Shown piece after piece: positions 41,086-49,507 of a stretch of DNA of 64,000 bases; positions within the stretch are counted from its first letter, which is position 1, and each line of letters starts with the position of its first letter. Under the pieces are notes generated by a model that ran no database searches, had not been told where the DNA came from, and saw only the letters and a program-made list of their open reading frames with translations. This DNA is from Pseudomonadota bacterium (GTDB lineage Bacteria; Desulfobacterota; Desulfuromonadia; Geobacterales; Pseudopelobacteraceae): NCBI GenBank assembly GCA_019352135.1, contig JABBNX010000004.1:1-64000 (forward strand), given 5' to 3'. Position numbers and translations under genes: made by a program.

Positions 41086-42570
41086 ATGACTGAAGGAACA
41101 ACTGATAGTTCGCATCAGGATTTTCAGGATCTCAAAAAAAAGTCCCTGAAAGGAATGTCGGCGCTTTTTGTCCGGCAGGTGCTGGTAAAGCTGATCTTCT
41201 TTGCCGGCAACATCATTCTGGCTCGCCTGCTGGCACCGCAAATATTCGGTATCTATGCCATAGTTCAGTTCGTGGTCCAGTTCTTCTCCACATTTGGTGA
41301 TGTGGGCATCGGTGCGGCGCTAATCCAGAAAAAGGGGGAATTGAGCCAGGAGGAGCTTTCCACAACTTTCTGGCTGCAGCAGATGCTGGTCTGGCTAGTC
41401 GTTGGCGTTGTTGTCCTGATAGCTCCGCTGGCATTAAAAGTCTATCCGACGCTGCCGCCGGTTGGCGTCCGGCTGATTCGGGCCATGGCGGTCAGTTTCC
41501 TGTTTTCATCATTAAAGACGATCCCGGCCATTCTCATGGAGAGGAATATCGATTTCAACCGGATTGCCTGGGTTGATATTACCGAAAATCTGGCATTTCA
41601 AGTGGTTGCTATTACCGGGGCTTATCTGGGATATGGGGCATGGAGTTTCGTGGCAGCAGCAATCACGCGTGCTTTTCTGGGATCTGTGCTCATTTATGCT
41701 CTTTCGTCATGGCGACCAAGTTTTAATTACCGCTATGAATCGGTCAAGGGTCTGGTGCGATTCGGCTTACCGTATCAGGGAAGTCAAATATTGAATTTTT
41801 CAAAGGATGCGGTTACACCACTGTTCGTGGGTGCATATGCAGGGGTTGCAGCGGTTGGGTATGTCAATTGGGCCAGAAATCTTGCCTTCGCTCCGTTAGT
41901 GATATCTGAAACATTTGGGCGTGTAGCCTTCCCTGCCTTTTCTAAGTTACAGAATGACAAAGCGCTGCTGTCGAGGACCATCGAAAAATCGATCAGAATG
42001 ATCACGTTTGTGATGTTTCCAATAGCCGCTGTTATGATTAGCTTAGCACCGGAAATCACGCATGTAGTTTTCACAGACAAATGGCTCCCTGGACTCCCTG
42101 TGTTTTATTGCTACTGTGTTTCGCTTGTAGGGATCGGAATTTTTCTCCCATTGTATACTGGCGTTCTTGCTCTGGGTAACAGTCATATTCTCCTGTTTTT
42201 GTCAATATTTTTAGTTGGTGCAGAATGGTTGATTGGAGTTGTGTTTACTTTGAAATATGGTTTTTCTGGTGTGGCACTAGGGCAATTTTTATTAGTCCCT
42301 TTTTGCACTTTTGTATACGTAATGATATTAAGATCAAGTTTTGTTGAAGTAAAATTTATAAGAAACGTACTTCCACAGTTTACAACTGCATTTTTTTTAA
42401 CCGTTGCTATTTTACAACTCAAAAAAAAATTTTCAGTTAATTTATTTTCAATATCATTGTTATCAGCAGTTTTATTGTTGTGCTATTTTTTCATTGTATT
42501 GGTTTTTAACAAGAATCTGAAAAATGAAATATTGGACACTTTCCGAAATATTGCAGATAGAAGAGGATAA
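41086..42570 (+). CDS. O-antigen/oligosaccharide flippase (Wzx-type, MOP superfamily)
   Basis: A 494-residue integral membrane protein with about 14 hydrophobic segments. The N-terminal half carries the polysaccharide-flippase pattern (GNIILARLLAPQIFGIYAIV, GIGAALIQKKGELSQEELST, then FGLPYQGSQILN). The first half has the GC content of its neighbours, but from about 42150 on the gene is strongly AT-rich with runs of A and T; the protein stays in frame, so the gene looks like a mosaic of two origins. It would move lipid-linked oligosaccharide across the inner membrane. Confidence 0.85.
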   Translation: MTEGTTDSSHQDFQDLKKKSLKGMSALFVRQVLVKLIFFAGNIILARLLAPQIFGIYAIVQFVVQFFSTFGDVGIGAALIQKKGELSQEELSTTFWLQQMLVWLVVGVVVLIAPLALKVYPTLPPVGVRLIRAMAVSFLFSSLKTIPAILMERNIDFNRIAWVDITENLAFQVVAITGAYLGYGAWSFVAAAITRAFLGSVLIYALSSWRPSFNYRYESVKGLVRFGLPYQGSQILNFSKDAVTPLFVGAYAGVAAVGYVNWARNLAFAPLVISETFGRVAFPAFSKLQNDKALLSRTIEKSIRMITFVMFPIAAVMISLAPEITHVVFTDKWLPGLPVFYCYCVSLVGIGIFLPLYTGVLALGNSHILLFLSIFLVGAEWLIGVVFTLKYGFSGVALGQFLLVPFCTFVYVMILRSSFVEVKFIRNVLPQFTTAFFLTVAILQLKKKFSVNLFSISLLSAVLLLCYFFIVLVFNKNLKNEILDTFRNIADRRG

Positions 42571-42580
42571 AAGGACTTTT

Positions 42581-43411
42581 ATGGGGCACAAAATATCAGC
42601 TGTTATTAATTCGTTAAATGAAGAAGCAAATATTAAGGCGTGTCTTGAGTGTTTAACATGGTGTGATGAAATCATTGTTGTCGATATGTATAGCAGTGAT
42701 GAAACGAGAAAAATAGCTGAAGAATATACGGACAAAATCTTTCTATTTGAGCAGAAAGGTTATGTTGAACCAGCAAGAAAATTTGCGGTAGAGCAGGCTA
42801 CCTGTGATTGGATTCTAATTGTTGACGCTGACGAGTTGATACCAGCGTCTCTTAAAGAACAGATATTATTTGAAATTGAAAAAAACGATGTAGATGTCGT
42901 CTACCTGCCCAGGAAAAATTACATAATGGGTGAATTAATAAAATATTCTGGATGGTGGCCTGATTACCAACTAAGGTTATTCAAAAAAAATACAGTCAAT
43001 TTTACCGATCAAATTCATGCGGGAATCAGAATTGAGGAAAATGCAAGGAAGTGTTTTTTATCAGATGAAGAAAAGAATGGGATAGAACATTTTTCATATT
43101 TTGATGCAGAGCATTTCATCAAAAAGCTAAATGCTTATACCAGTGTTGAAGCAAAACACCACTATGATGATAGAGTGCCATTTAGTTTTAAAAGCCTTTT
43201 CGAATCTTCATTGCGTGAATTTTACAACAGGTACATTAAGTCAAAAGGATATAAAGATGGTTGCAGAGGATTTTTCTTATGTTTAATGATGCTTTTCTAT
43301 CGGGCGATTATTTCTATTAAGCTTTGGGAAAATTACGAAAATAAGGATTCTTCTGTTAGTGATAAATATAATGAACAAAAAAAACGGATTTTAAAAGAAT
43401 ATGCAAACTGA
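42581..43411 (+). CDS. Family 2 glycosyltransferase (WaaE/KdtX-like)
   Basis: A 276-residue cytoplasmic glycosyltransferase. It has the GT2 opening ISAVINSLNEEANIKACLE, WCDEIIVVDMYSSDETRKIAEEY and the metal-binding DADE in WILIVDADELIPA, then YSGWWPDYQLRLFKK, as in the LPS core glucosyltransferases of the WaaE group. I choose the ATG at 42581 with aaaggac before it; the frame is open from 42524 inside the flippase gene. Very AT-rich, like the end of the flippase, so both were probably acquired together. The acceptor is unknown. Confidence 0.85.
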   Translation: MGHKISAVINSLNEEANIKACLECLTWCDEIIVVDMYSSDETRKIAEEYTDKIFLFEQKGYVEPARKFAVEQATCDWILIVDADELIPASLKEQILFEIEKNDVDVVYLPRKNYIMGELIKYSGWWPDYQLRLFKKNTVNFTDQIHAGIRIEENARKCFLSDEEKNGIEHFSYFDAEHFIKKLNAYTSVEAKHHYDDRVPFSFKSLFESSLREFYNRYIKSKGYKDGCRGFFLCLMMLFYRAIISIKLWENYENKDSSVSDKYNEQKKRILKEYAN

Positions 43412-43563
43412 TATGACTGTCAGTGGCCAATAGGTGAAAACGTCTCAGAAATACGATCCAGTTGCGACGCATGAACACTCTGATACACGCAGTTATGATT
43501 CTTAAATTAGGTGAATGCTATCGTCAGATATTCGTTGTTGACATTATGCGTGGTGAATAAGGG

Positions 43564-44460
43564 ATGAATGATTCGTCCAGGCTTGTCTACATCATTCTTC
43601 TCAACTGGAATGGCTGGAAAGACACCATCAAGTGTGTCGAGTCATGCCGAAAACTGACCTATCCAAACTTCCGCATCCTGATCGTTGACAATGGTTCGAC
43701 TGATGGTTCCGAAACTATTCTGCGTGAGCGCTTCCCTGAAATAAAGTTCATCCAGGCCGGCGCTAACCTCGGCTTTGCCGGCGGGAACAATGTGGGTTTC
43801 CGCTATGCACTAGAGCATGGTGCGGACTTAGTGTGGTTGCTAAATAACGATACCACTGTGGATGCCGATGCACTCTCTGCCATGGTGCAGATTACTGAAG
43901 GCGACAAAACTGTCGGCATGGTCGGAAGTAAGATCGTCTATTATGACAATCCGCAGCTGATATGGTTTGCCGGGGCGGTGCTTGATCCGCAAAAAGCATA
44001 CCATCCCTATCATCGTGGCCTGAATGAAGAGGATCGGGGGCAGTACAATGATGTCTGCGAAACTGGATACGTTACCGGGTGCAGTCTTCTCGCCCGCAAG
44101 GAGATGATGGATGCTGTCGGACTGCTGGACGATGGGCTCTTTCTCTATTTTGAAGATGCCGACTGGAGCGCACGGGCAAAAACGGCATTATGGAAACTGA
44201 TGTATTGTCCTGACTCATTAGTATATCACAAGGTTTCACTCAGTGTCGGCGGTGCCGCTTCACCCGCTTTGCTTTACTACACCGCCCGTAACCGGCTTTA
44301 CTTTGTCACCCGCAATTTTCCCGGCAAGTTGATGGGTGCCTTCTTGTATGACTTCTTTGAACATGTGCTGGTAAACGTCAAAAAAGGACGGTTCGCCTGC
44401 GCTCGGGAGGCTTTCCGAGGCATCTGTGATTTCATGAAAGGCAAAACCGGCGTCCGTTAA
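43564..44460 (+). CDS. Family 2 glycosyltransferase (rhamnosyltransferase-like)
   Basis: A 298-residue enzyme with YIILLNWNGWKDTIKCVESC, ILIVDNGSTDGSETIL, GANLGFAGGNNVGFRYAL, WLLNNDTTVD and a later YFEDADWS, the pattern of WcaA/RfbN-type GT2 transferases that add rhamnose or similar sugars. GC content is back to the host level, marking the right edge of the AT-rich patch. The sugar cannot be told from sequence. Confidence 0.85.
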   Translation: MNDSSRLVYIILLNWNGWKDTIKCVESCRKLTYPNFRILIVDNGSTDGSETILRERFPEIKFIQAGANLGFAGGNNVGFRYALEHGADLVWLLNNDTTVDADALSAMVQITEGDKTVGMVGSKIVYYDNPQLIWFAGAVLDPQKAYHPYHRGLNEEDRGQYNDVCETGYVTGCSLLARKEMMDAVGLLDDGLFLYFEDADWSARAKTALWKLMYCPDSLVYHKVSLSVGGAASPALLYYTARNRLYFVTRNFPGKLMGAFLYDFFEHVLVNVKKGRFACAREAFRGICDFMKGKTGVR

Positions 44461-44479
44461 GGCACAGGATACAAATTGA

Positions 44480-45244
44480 ATGAAAACATACAAACTCGGC
44501 AAAGCAGTCCGCAATTACCGTCACCATAAGGTAGGAACGTGCACAGTGTGCGGCAGGTTAACGATCTTCTTCTGTCTTGACCAGGGTTCGTTCCGTAATA
44601 CCATGATTTGCCTTTTCTGCCGCAGCGCAGCGCGCAACCGCCATGTTGCAAAGGCGATTCTCGGAATTGTTGATAGAGGTGCAAAGTCGATTGCCGACCT
44701 GCACGCCAAGGGGGACGTCACCATTTACAACACTGCTACGGACGACTGCTTCAGCAGGGTGCTGCGGAATTATGACGGTTATTTCAGCTCCTGTTACAAG
44801 GAGGGGTTGGACCCGGGCACGGAAATTTCTCCCCGTACTTCCTGCCAGAATATCGAGGCCTTGACTTACCCTGACAACTCCTTTGATTTCGTAGTTTCCG
44901 AGGATGTATTTGAGCATGTCCGCCACCCCGAGAAAGGATTCCGGGAAATATTCCGCGTACTGCGGCCGGGCGGATATCATGTCTTTACGGTCCCTTTCCA
45001 TTTCGACCGCCCCACGTTGGTCCGAGTGGACACCACCGGTGATGATGACATACATCTCCTCCCGCCAGAATACCATGGCGACCCGCTTCGGGGAACTATC
45101 CTGGCCTACCGGACGTTCGGTATCGACCTGTTTGATCAGCTCAATGGAATCGGATTCGAGACGCGGGTAGACTTTTCTTCTTTTGCCGACCGGAACTGCG
45201 GCATCCTCGACAGCTCGGTCTTCGTGTCACGGAAGGAAAGATAA
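44480..45244 (+). CDS. SAM-dependent methyltransferase with an N-terminal Cys cluster
   Basis: A 254-residue protein. Residues 19-50 contain CTVCGRLTIFFC and later CLFCRSAARNRH, two CxxC pairs that could bind zinc. The methyltransferase part runs from about 85 to 220: NTATDDCF, then the class I core YPDNSFDFVVSEDVFEHVRHPEKGF and VLRPGGYHVFTVPFHFDRP. It lies inside the glycosyltransferase cluster, so it probably methylates a sugar or another group on the polysaccharide. The substrate is unknown. Confidence 0.8.
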   Translation: MKTYKLGKAVRNYRHHKVGTCTVCGRLTIFFCLDQGSFRNTMICLFCRSAARNRHVAKAILGIVDRGAKSIADLHAKGDVTIYNTATDDCFSRVLRNYDGYFSSCYKEGLDPGTEISPRTSCQNIEALTYPDNSFDFVVSEDVFEHVRHPEKGFREIFRVLRPGGYHVFTVPFHFDRPTLVRVDTTGDDDIHLLPPEYHGDPLRGTILAYRTFGIDLFDQLNGIGFETRVDFSSFADRNCGILDSSVFVSRKER

Positions 45245-45248
45245 CTGC

Positions 45249-46472
45249 ATGCGCATCCTGATCGTCACTCCCTATTTACCTTTCCCCGGCGCTGACGGCG
45301 GTGGCACCGTGATGTTCAACTTCATCAAGAACGTTTCCGCGCGTCATGAGGTTGTCTGCCTCTCATTTGCACGGCAGCAGGACCTGTCCCACCTTGCTCA
45401 TCTTAAACCCTACTGTGTTGAAGTCATAACGATACCATTCCCCGGCGGGGCAGGGGTATCGACTCTCGGCAAAGTTCTTAGCCTCGCGCGCCGGGTACTG
45501 CATAACCTCCTCTCATTCGCTACGCTCACCCCTGTGGTGGTACGTAAATGCCGGAGCCGGGCCATGGGCGAGGAAATTCGCCGAGCTATCGGGTGGCACA
45601 ATCCTGATGTAGTCCATATCTGCTTCCCACAGATGGCCCACTATGTCGAGGCATGCGCTGGAGTGCCGGCTGTAATGGATACCCTGGATGTCGCCCTGGT
45701 AGGGGTGTTTCGCCGGGCGATGAGCTCACGGCGCATCTGGACCAAGGCATACTACCTAATGCAGTGGTTGTTCTGGGTGCGCTACGAATCCCGCTGGTTC
45801 CCCCGGTTCGGCAAAGTGCTTACGGTTACCCGTCAGGATGCAGCAGCCGTACATATGGTCATGCCGGACCTTGATGTCTACGCGGAAGCTATTGCCGTCG
45901 ATATCGTGCCGCACTCTGCATCGGTACGGGACACTACCTGCAAAATCGGTTTCCTTGCCAGTTTCGGCCATCAGCCCAACGTCGATGCGGCTCTCTATTT
46001 TGCGGAATCAATCCTTCCGTTGGTCAGGAGTCAGATGCCAGCTGCCGAGTTTATCGTGGCGGGGAAGAACCCGCCGTCTCTTCTGCTCAATGCGAAAGAT
46101 CAGGGTGTCACCTGCCTGGGCTTTGTGGAGGATGTGCCCAACTTCTACGGTTCAGTTGACGTAGTGGTAGCGCCGATTCGCTACGGTGGCGGCATCAAGA
46201 TCAAAGTGCTGGAGGCGATGGCCTGCGGTAAGGCGGTGGTTACAACCTCTGTCGGCGCCGAAGGGATCGCGGAGGCTGGCGAGGGTGCTTTTCTTGTTGC
46301 GGACGATCCGGCCGCCTTTGCCGAGGCGGTGGTTGCGCTGTTGTCTGACAAGGAACGGCGCGCGACGCTGGGTGAACAGGCGTGGCAGGTCATTGAACGG
46401 CGCTTTTCGTGGAAGCGGGTGTGCGACGATCTTGATAAAATCTACCAGGCGCTTGGCACGGGTACAAAGTGA
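45249..46472 (+). CDS. Family 4 glycosyltransferase
   Basis: A 407-residue GT-B enzyme. I choose the ATG at 45249, where the family opening MRILIVTPYLPFPGADGGGT begins, rather than an earlier in-frame codon at 45183. The C-terminal donor-binding domain has KIGFLASFGHQPNVDAALYF, the E-x7-E type motif IKIKVLEAMACGKAVVTTSVG and a C-terminal helical end. It is one of several sugar transferases acting in sequence. Its end overlaps the next start (GTGA). Confidence 0.85.
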   Translation: MRILIVTPYLPFPGADGGGTVMFNFIKNVSARHEVVCLSFARQQDLSHLAHLKPYCVEVITIPFPGGAGVSTLGKVLSLARRVLHNLLSFATLTPVVVRKCRSRAMGEEIRRAIGWHNPDVVHICFPQMAHYVEACAGVPAVMDTLDVALVGVFRRAMSSRRIWTKAYYLMQWLFWVRYESRWFPRFGKVLTVTRQDAAAVHMVMPDLDVYAEAIAVDIVPHSASVRDTTCKIGFLASFGHQPNVDAALYFAESILPLVRSQMPAAEFIVAGKNPPSLLLNAKDQGVTCLGFVEDVPNFYGSVDVVVAPIRYGGGIKIKVLEAMACGKAVVTTSVGAEGIAEAGEGAFLVADDPAAFAEAVVALLSDKERRATLGEQAWQVIERRFSWKRVCDDLDKIYQALGTGTK

Positions 46473-47455
46473 AGGTTTCCGTTATCATTCTGACCTGGAA
46501 TGGCCAAGCGTATCTTAAGGAATGCCTGGACTCCCTTGCAGCGCAGACGTTCCGCGACTTTGAGACGATCCTGGTGGACAACGGCTCCTGCGACGGTTCG
46601 GCAGAATACGTGCGCAACACATATCCCTGGGTGCAATTGCTGGAGCTGCCGGAGAACGTCGGCTTTGCCGAAGGAAACAACCGCAGCCTGGCGCTGGCGC
46701 GCGGCATGTATATAGTCACTCTCAACAACGACACGAAGGTTGATCCGGCATTTTTGGCGGAGTTGATCCGTGTTGCGGAGGGCGACGCTCGCGTCGGCAT
46801 GGTGGCGGCCAGGATGCGCAACTACTACCGGCCGGAACGGATCGATGCGGCCGGCCTGAAAATAGGCAGCAACGGACTGGGATACAATATCGGCATCGGC
46901 GAAGTTGACGACGGCCGCTACGACAACGGACCGCTGTTCGGCCCCTGCGGCGGGGCGGCGCTCTACCGTAGGGAGATGATTGACGAGATAGGCTTCTTTG
47001 ACTCTGATTTCTTTGCCTATTACGAGGATTTCGACTTGGCCTGGAGGGCCAGATTGGCCGGCTGGAAGGCGCTTGCCGCCCCGCGGGCGCTGGTGTACCA
47101 CGTCCACTCCGCCACGGGTGGCGAGATGAGCCGCTTCAAGGTCTATTACACGCAGCGCAACAAGTGGTTCGTGATCATCAAAAACTGGCCGACTGCGTTG
47201 TTTGTGCGGCATCTCGTTTCCATACTCTGTGCCGACCTGGCCGCGCTCTGCCTGGCCGTGCTGCGTGGGAGAGGCCTGGCGGCCGTGCAGGCAAGGATAG
47301 ATGTTTTGAGGAATCTCGGCCGGCTTTTGCAGAAGCGGTGCGAGGTGCAGGGTACGCGTAAATTGTCTGATCAGCAGGTGGCGTCGCTTTTTTCGCCACA
47401 TGAACACCTTTTTCTGACCTTCATGCGGAAAATGGGACTGCGGCACAATGACTGA
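46469..47455 (+). CDS. Family 2 glycosyltransferase
   Basis: A 328-residue enzyme starting at a GTG that overlaps the previous stop. It has VSVIILTWNGQAYLKECLDS, ILVDNGSCDGSAEYV, LPENVGFAEGNNRSLALARG, TLNNDTKVDPAF and FFAYYEDFDLAWRARLAGW, all GT2 hallmarks. The C-terminal 90 residues add hydrophobic helices. A long antisense frame (46442-47971, minus) covers it and is only a shadow. Confidence 0.85.
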   Translation: MKVSVIILTWNGQAYLKECLDSLAAQTFRDFETILVDNGSCDGSAEYVRNTYPWVQLLELPENVGFAEGNNRSLALARGMYIVTLNNDTKVDPAFLAELIRVAEGDARVGMVAARMRNYYRPERIDAAGLKIGSNGLGYNIGIGEVDDGRYDNGPLFGPCGGAALYRREMIDEIGFFDSDFFAYYEDFDLAWRARLAGWKALAAPRALVYHVHSATGGEMSRFKVYYTQRNKWFVIIKNWPTALFVRHLVSILCADLAALCLAVLRGRGLAAVQARIDVLRNLGRLLQKRCEVQGTRKLSDQQVASLFSPHEHLFLTFMRKMGLRHND

Positions 47456-47470
47456 TTGTAAGGAACTATT

Positions 47471-48478
47471 GTGAAAATCCTTATCCTGGCGAACATGGGC
47501 GAATCCCTGACCGGCGGCGGCACCTATCAGGCTAATGTCCTGAGGGAACTCGCCAAACGGCATACTGTCAAGGTCTATGAGTCCGATGCTGACCTGGATG
47601 CGGAGTGGGATATCGCCCACTGCCTCAACCTGAAACACCTCTCGCCTGATGTGGCGAAAAAGCTGCGCTGCCCGCTGGTGGTGGACAGCCACGATTATTA
47701 CTGGGTGCGCTATTTCCATTTTTTCTGCCTCGATTTTCCGGTGCGGTTTCTGTTGCAGCAGTACAGGAAGTTCACGTATAAACGGCTTTTTAAATATATC
47801 GACGGCATTATGCTGCACGGCCAGTATGTGTATGACCTTTACGAGCACCCCCATAAATACCTGAACTTCTACTACGGCCTTGACTATAGCGAGATAGAGT
47901 CCCGGCCGTGGGAGGAAAAGGAGAACCTGATTCTGTTTGTAGGGGGGGATTATTTCCGCAAGGGGATTCACCGCCTGCTGCGCGCTTTGCCGCTGGTGCT
48001 CAAAAAAGTGCCCGATGCACGCCTGATGGTGATCGGCAATGACTACGGCTACGTCAAGATGTTTGCCCGTTTTCTTGCCCGGGGGCTGCCGGTGGAGTTC
48101 GTCTACGGCATGCCCCGCGCCGAACTGTACAAAACCTATGGCAAGGCCAAGGCGTTTGTCATGCCGTCGGAGATCGAGGCGATCCCGCTGGTGTCGACCG
48201 AGGCTACCATGGCCGGGGTGCCACCCATTCTCTCCGATGCCGGCGGGAACCCCGAGATCGTCCTGGATGGCAAGACCGGTTTCATCGTGCCGCTCGACGA
48301 TTATTCTCTGCTTGCTGACCGGATCGTACAGTGCTTGGCCGACCGGGATCTTTCGGAGCGTCTTGTGGCTCAGGGGAAGGAATTTCTTGGCCAGTTTACC
48401 ACGGATAGAATGATTGGGCGGTTAGAGGAAATCTATGAGGCGGTGATCACTGAACACTCAAAAAGGCGCCAATTATGA
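47471..48478 (+). CDS. Family 4 glycosyltransferase
   Basis: A 335-residue GT-B enzyme starting at a GTG after aaggaac. The N-terminal part is short for the family (MKILILANMGESLTGGGTYQ), and the donor domain holds ILFVGGDYFRKGIHRLLRAL, VYGMPRAELYKTYGKAKAFV, MPSEIEAIPLVSTEATMAGV and SDAGGNPEIV. Its stop overlaps the next start (ATGA), so it is coupled to the epimerase. The sugar is unknown. Confidence 0.85.
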   Translation: MKILILANMGESLTGGGTYQANVLRELAKRHTVKVYESDADLDAEWDIAHCLNLKHLSPDVAKKLRCPLVVDSHDYYWVRYFHFFCLDFPVRFLLQQYRKFTYKRLFKYIDGIMLHGQYVYDLYEHPHKYLNFYYGLDYSEIESRPWEEKENLILFVGGDYFRKGIHRLLRALPLVLKKVPDARLMVIGNDYGYVKMFARFLARGLPVEFVYGMPRAELYKTYGKAKAFVMPSEIEAIPLVSTEATMAGVPPILSDAGGNPEIVLDGKTGFIVPLDDYSLLADRIVQCLADRDLSERLVAQGKEFLGQFTTDRMIGRLEEIYEAVITEHSKRRQL

Positions 48479-49443
48479 ACGACCACAACAACTTCTATAG
48501 CGGCAAAAAAGTGCTCATCACCGGTGGACTTGGTTTTATCGGATTGAATGTTTCACAGCGTCTCCTTGAACTGGGTGCGATTGTAACAGTCCTGGATAAT
48601 TTTATGCCGACGGATGTTTCCAAGCCGCTGGCTGAAGTCCTCGGTCATATCAAAGTTGCTATTGCAGACATCAGGGATGAAGAGAAGGTCGAGCGGGTTG
48701 TCCGGGATCAGGAGGTGATCTTCAACCTGGCCGGCAAGTCGGGGGCGGCTGACAGCAACAAGACGCCGCTCAACGATCTGGACGTTAATTGCCGCGGCCA
48801 CTTGACGGTGCTGGAAGCCTGTCGTGCCTTTAATCCTGGAGTGACCATCGTTTTTCCCAGCAGTCGCCTGGTCTACGGAAAACCGCTCTACCTGCCGGTT
48901 GACGAAAAACATCCGTTGGCTCCGGAATCGATCTATGCTGCTCATAAGCTGGCGGTAGAAAATTATCATCTCATCTATGACAAACTGCATGGCCTCAAGG
49001 CTACGGTGCTGCGCATCTCAAACCCCTACGGCCCCTTCCAGGCCGGAGAGGGAAGGGCCTACGGGATTGCCAACAGCTTCATCCAGGCGGCGGTATCAGG
49101 AAGGTCGATCACGCTGTTCGGAGATGGTAGTCAGCGGCGTGATTATCTGTATATCGACGATCTCGTCATAGCCCTTCTGCGCGCTGCGTCCGTGCCGGAA
49201 TCCCGCGGCAGGATCTACAATATCGGCGACGGCCAGGGGACGAGCCTGCTGGAATTGGCAGAAATGGCTGTTGCTGCGGCCGGGCAGGGAAGTATTGTTC
49301 ATGTACCCTGGCCGAATGAATATATGGCCATTGAAACCGGTGATTACCTGTCCGACATCAGCCTGGCACGGCATGATCTGGGTTGGGCCCCGAGGGCGGA
49401 GATCCACGAGGGGATTAAGCGTACGGTAGTCAGTTACCAGTAA
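48475..49443 (+). CDS. NAD-dependent epimerase/dehydratase (extended SDR)
   Basis: A 322-residue nucleotide-sugar enzyme with the Rossmann motif LITGGLGFIGLNVSQRLLEL, IFNLAGKSGAAD, SSRLVYGKPLYLPVDEKHPL, the Tyr-x-x-x-Lys pair IYAAHKLAVENYH and RISNPYGPFQ. It resembles UDP-glucose 4-epimerase-like proteins, but I cannot assign the substrate. It closes the first run of overlapping genes of the locus. Confidence 0.85.
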   Translation: MNDHNNFYSGKKVLITGGLGFIGLNVSQRLLELGAIVTVLDNFMPTDVSKPLAEVLGHIKVAIADIRDEEKVERVVRDQEVIFNLAGKSGAADSNKTPLNDLDVNCRGHLTVLEACRAFNPGVTIVFPSSRLVYGKPLYLPVDEKHPLAPESIYAAHKLAVENYHLIYDKLHGLKATVLRISNPYGPFQAGEGRAYGIANSFIQAAVSGRSITLFGDGSQRRDYLYIDDLVIALLRAASVPESRGRIYNIGDGQGTSLLELAEMAVAAAGQGSIVHVPWPNEYMAIETGDYLSDISLARHDLGWAPRAEIHEGIKRTVVSYQ

Positions 49444-49459
49444 TCAGTAAAAACAGCTT

Positions 49460-49487
49460 ACTCATCACTCATCACTCGTTATTCGTC
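49460..49487. repeat. Short tandem 7-bp repeat
   Basis: Four 7-base units stand in a row: actcatc, actcatc, actcgtt, attcgtc. They lie in the 64-base gap between the epimerase and the YfhO-like gene, just before its ribosome binding site (aaggag, 49497). Confidence 0.5.
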
Positions 49488-49507
49488 ACTGCCTTTAAGG
49501 AGAAATA

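Noticed and set aside
46442-47971. Long minus-strand open frame (509 codons)
   Set aside because: It lies fully antisense to two clear glycosyltransferase genes and has no family motif. It comes from codon bias in GC-rich genes.
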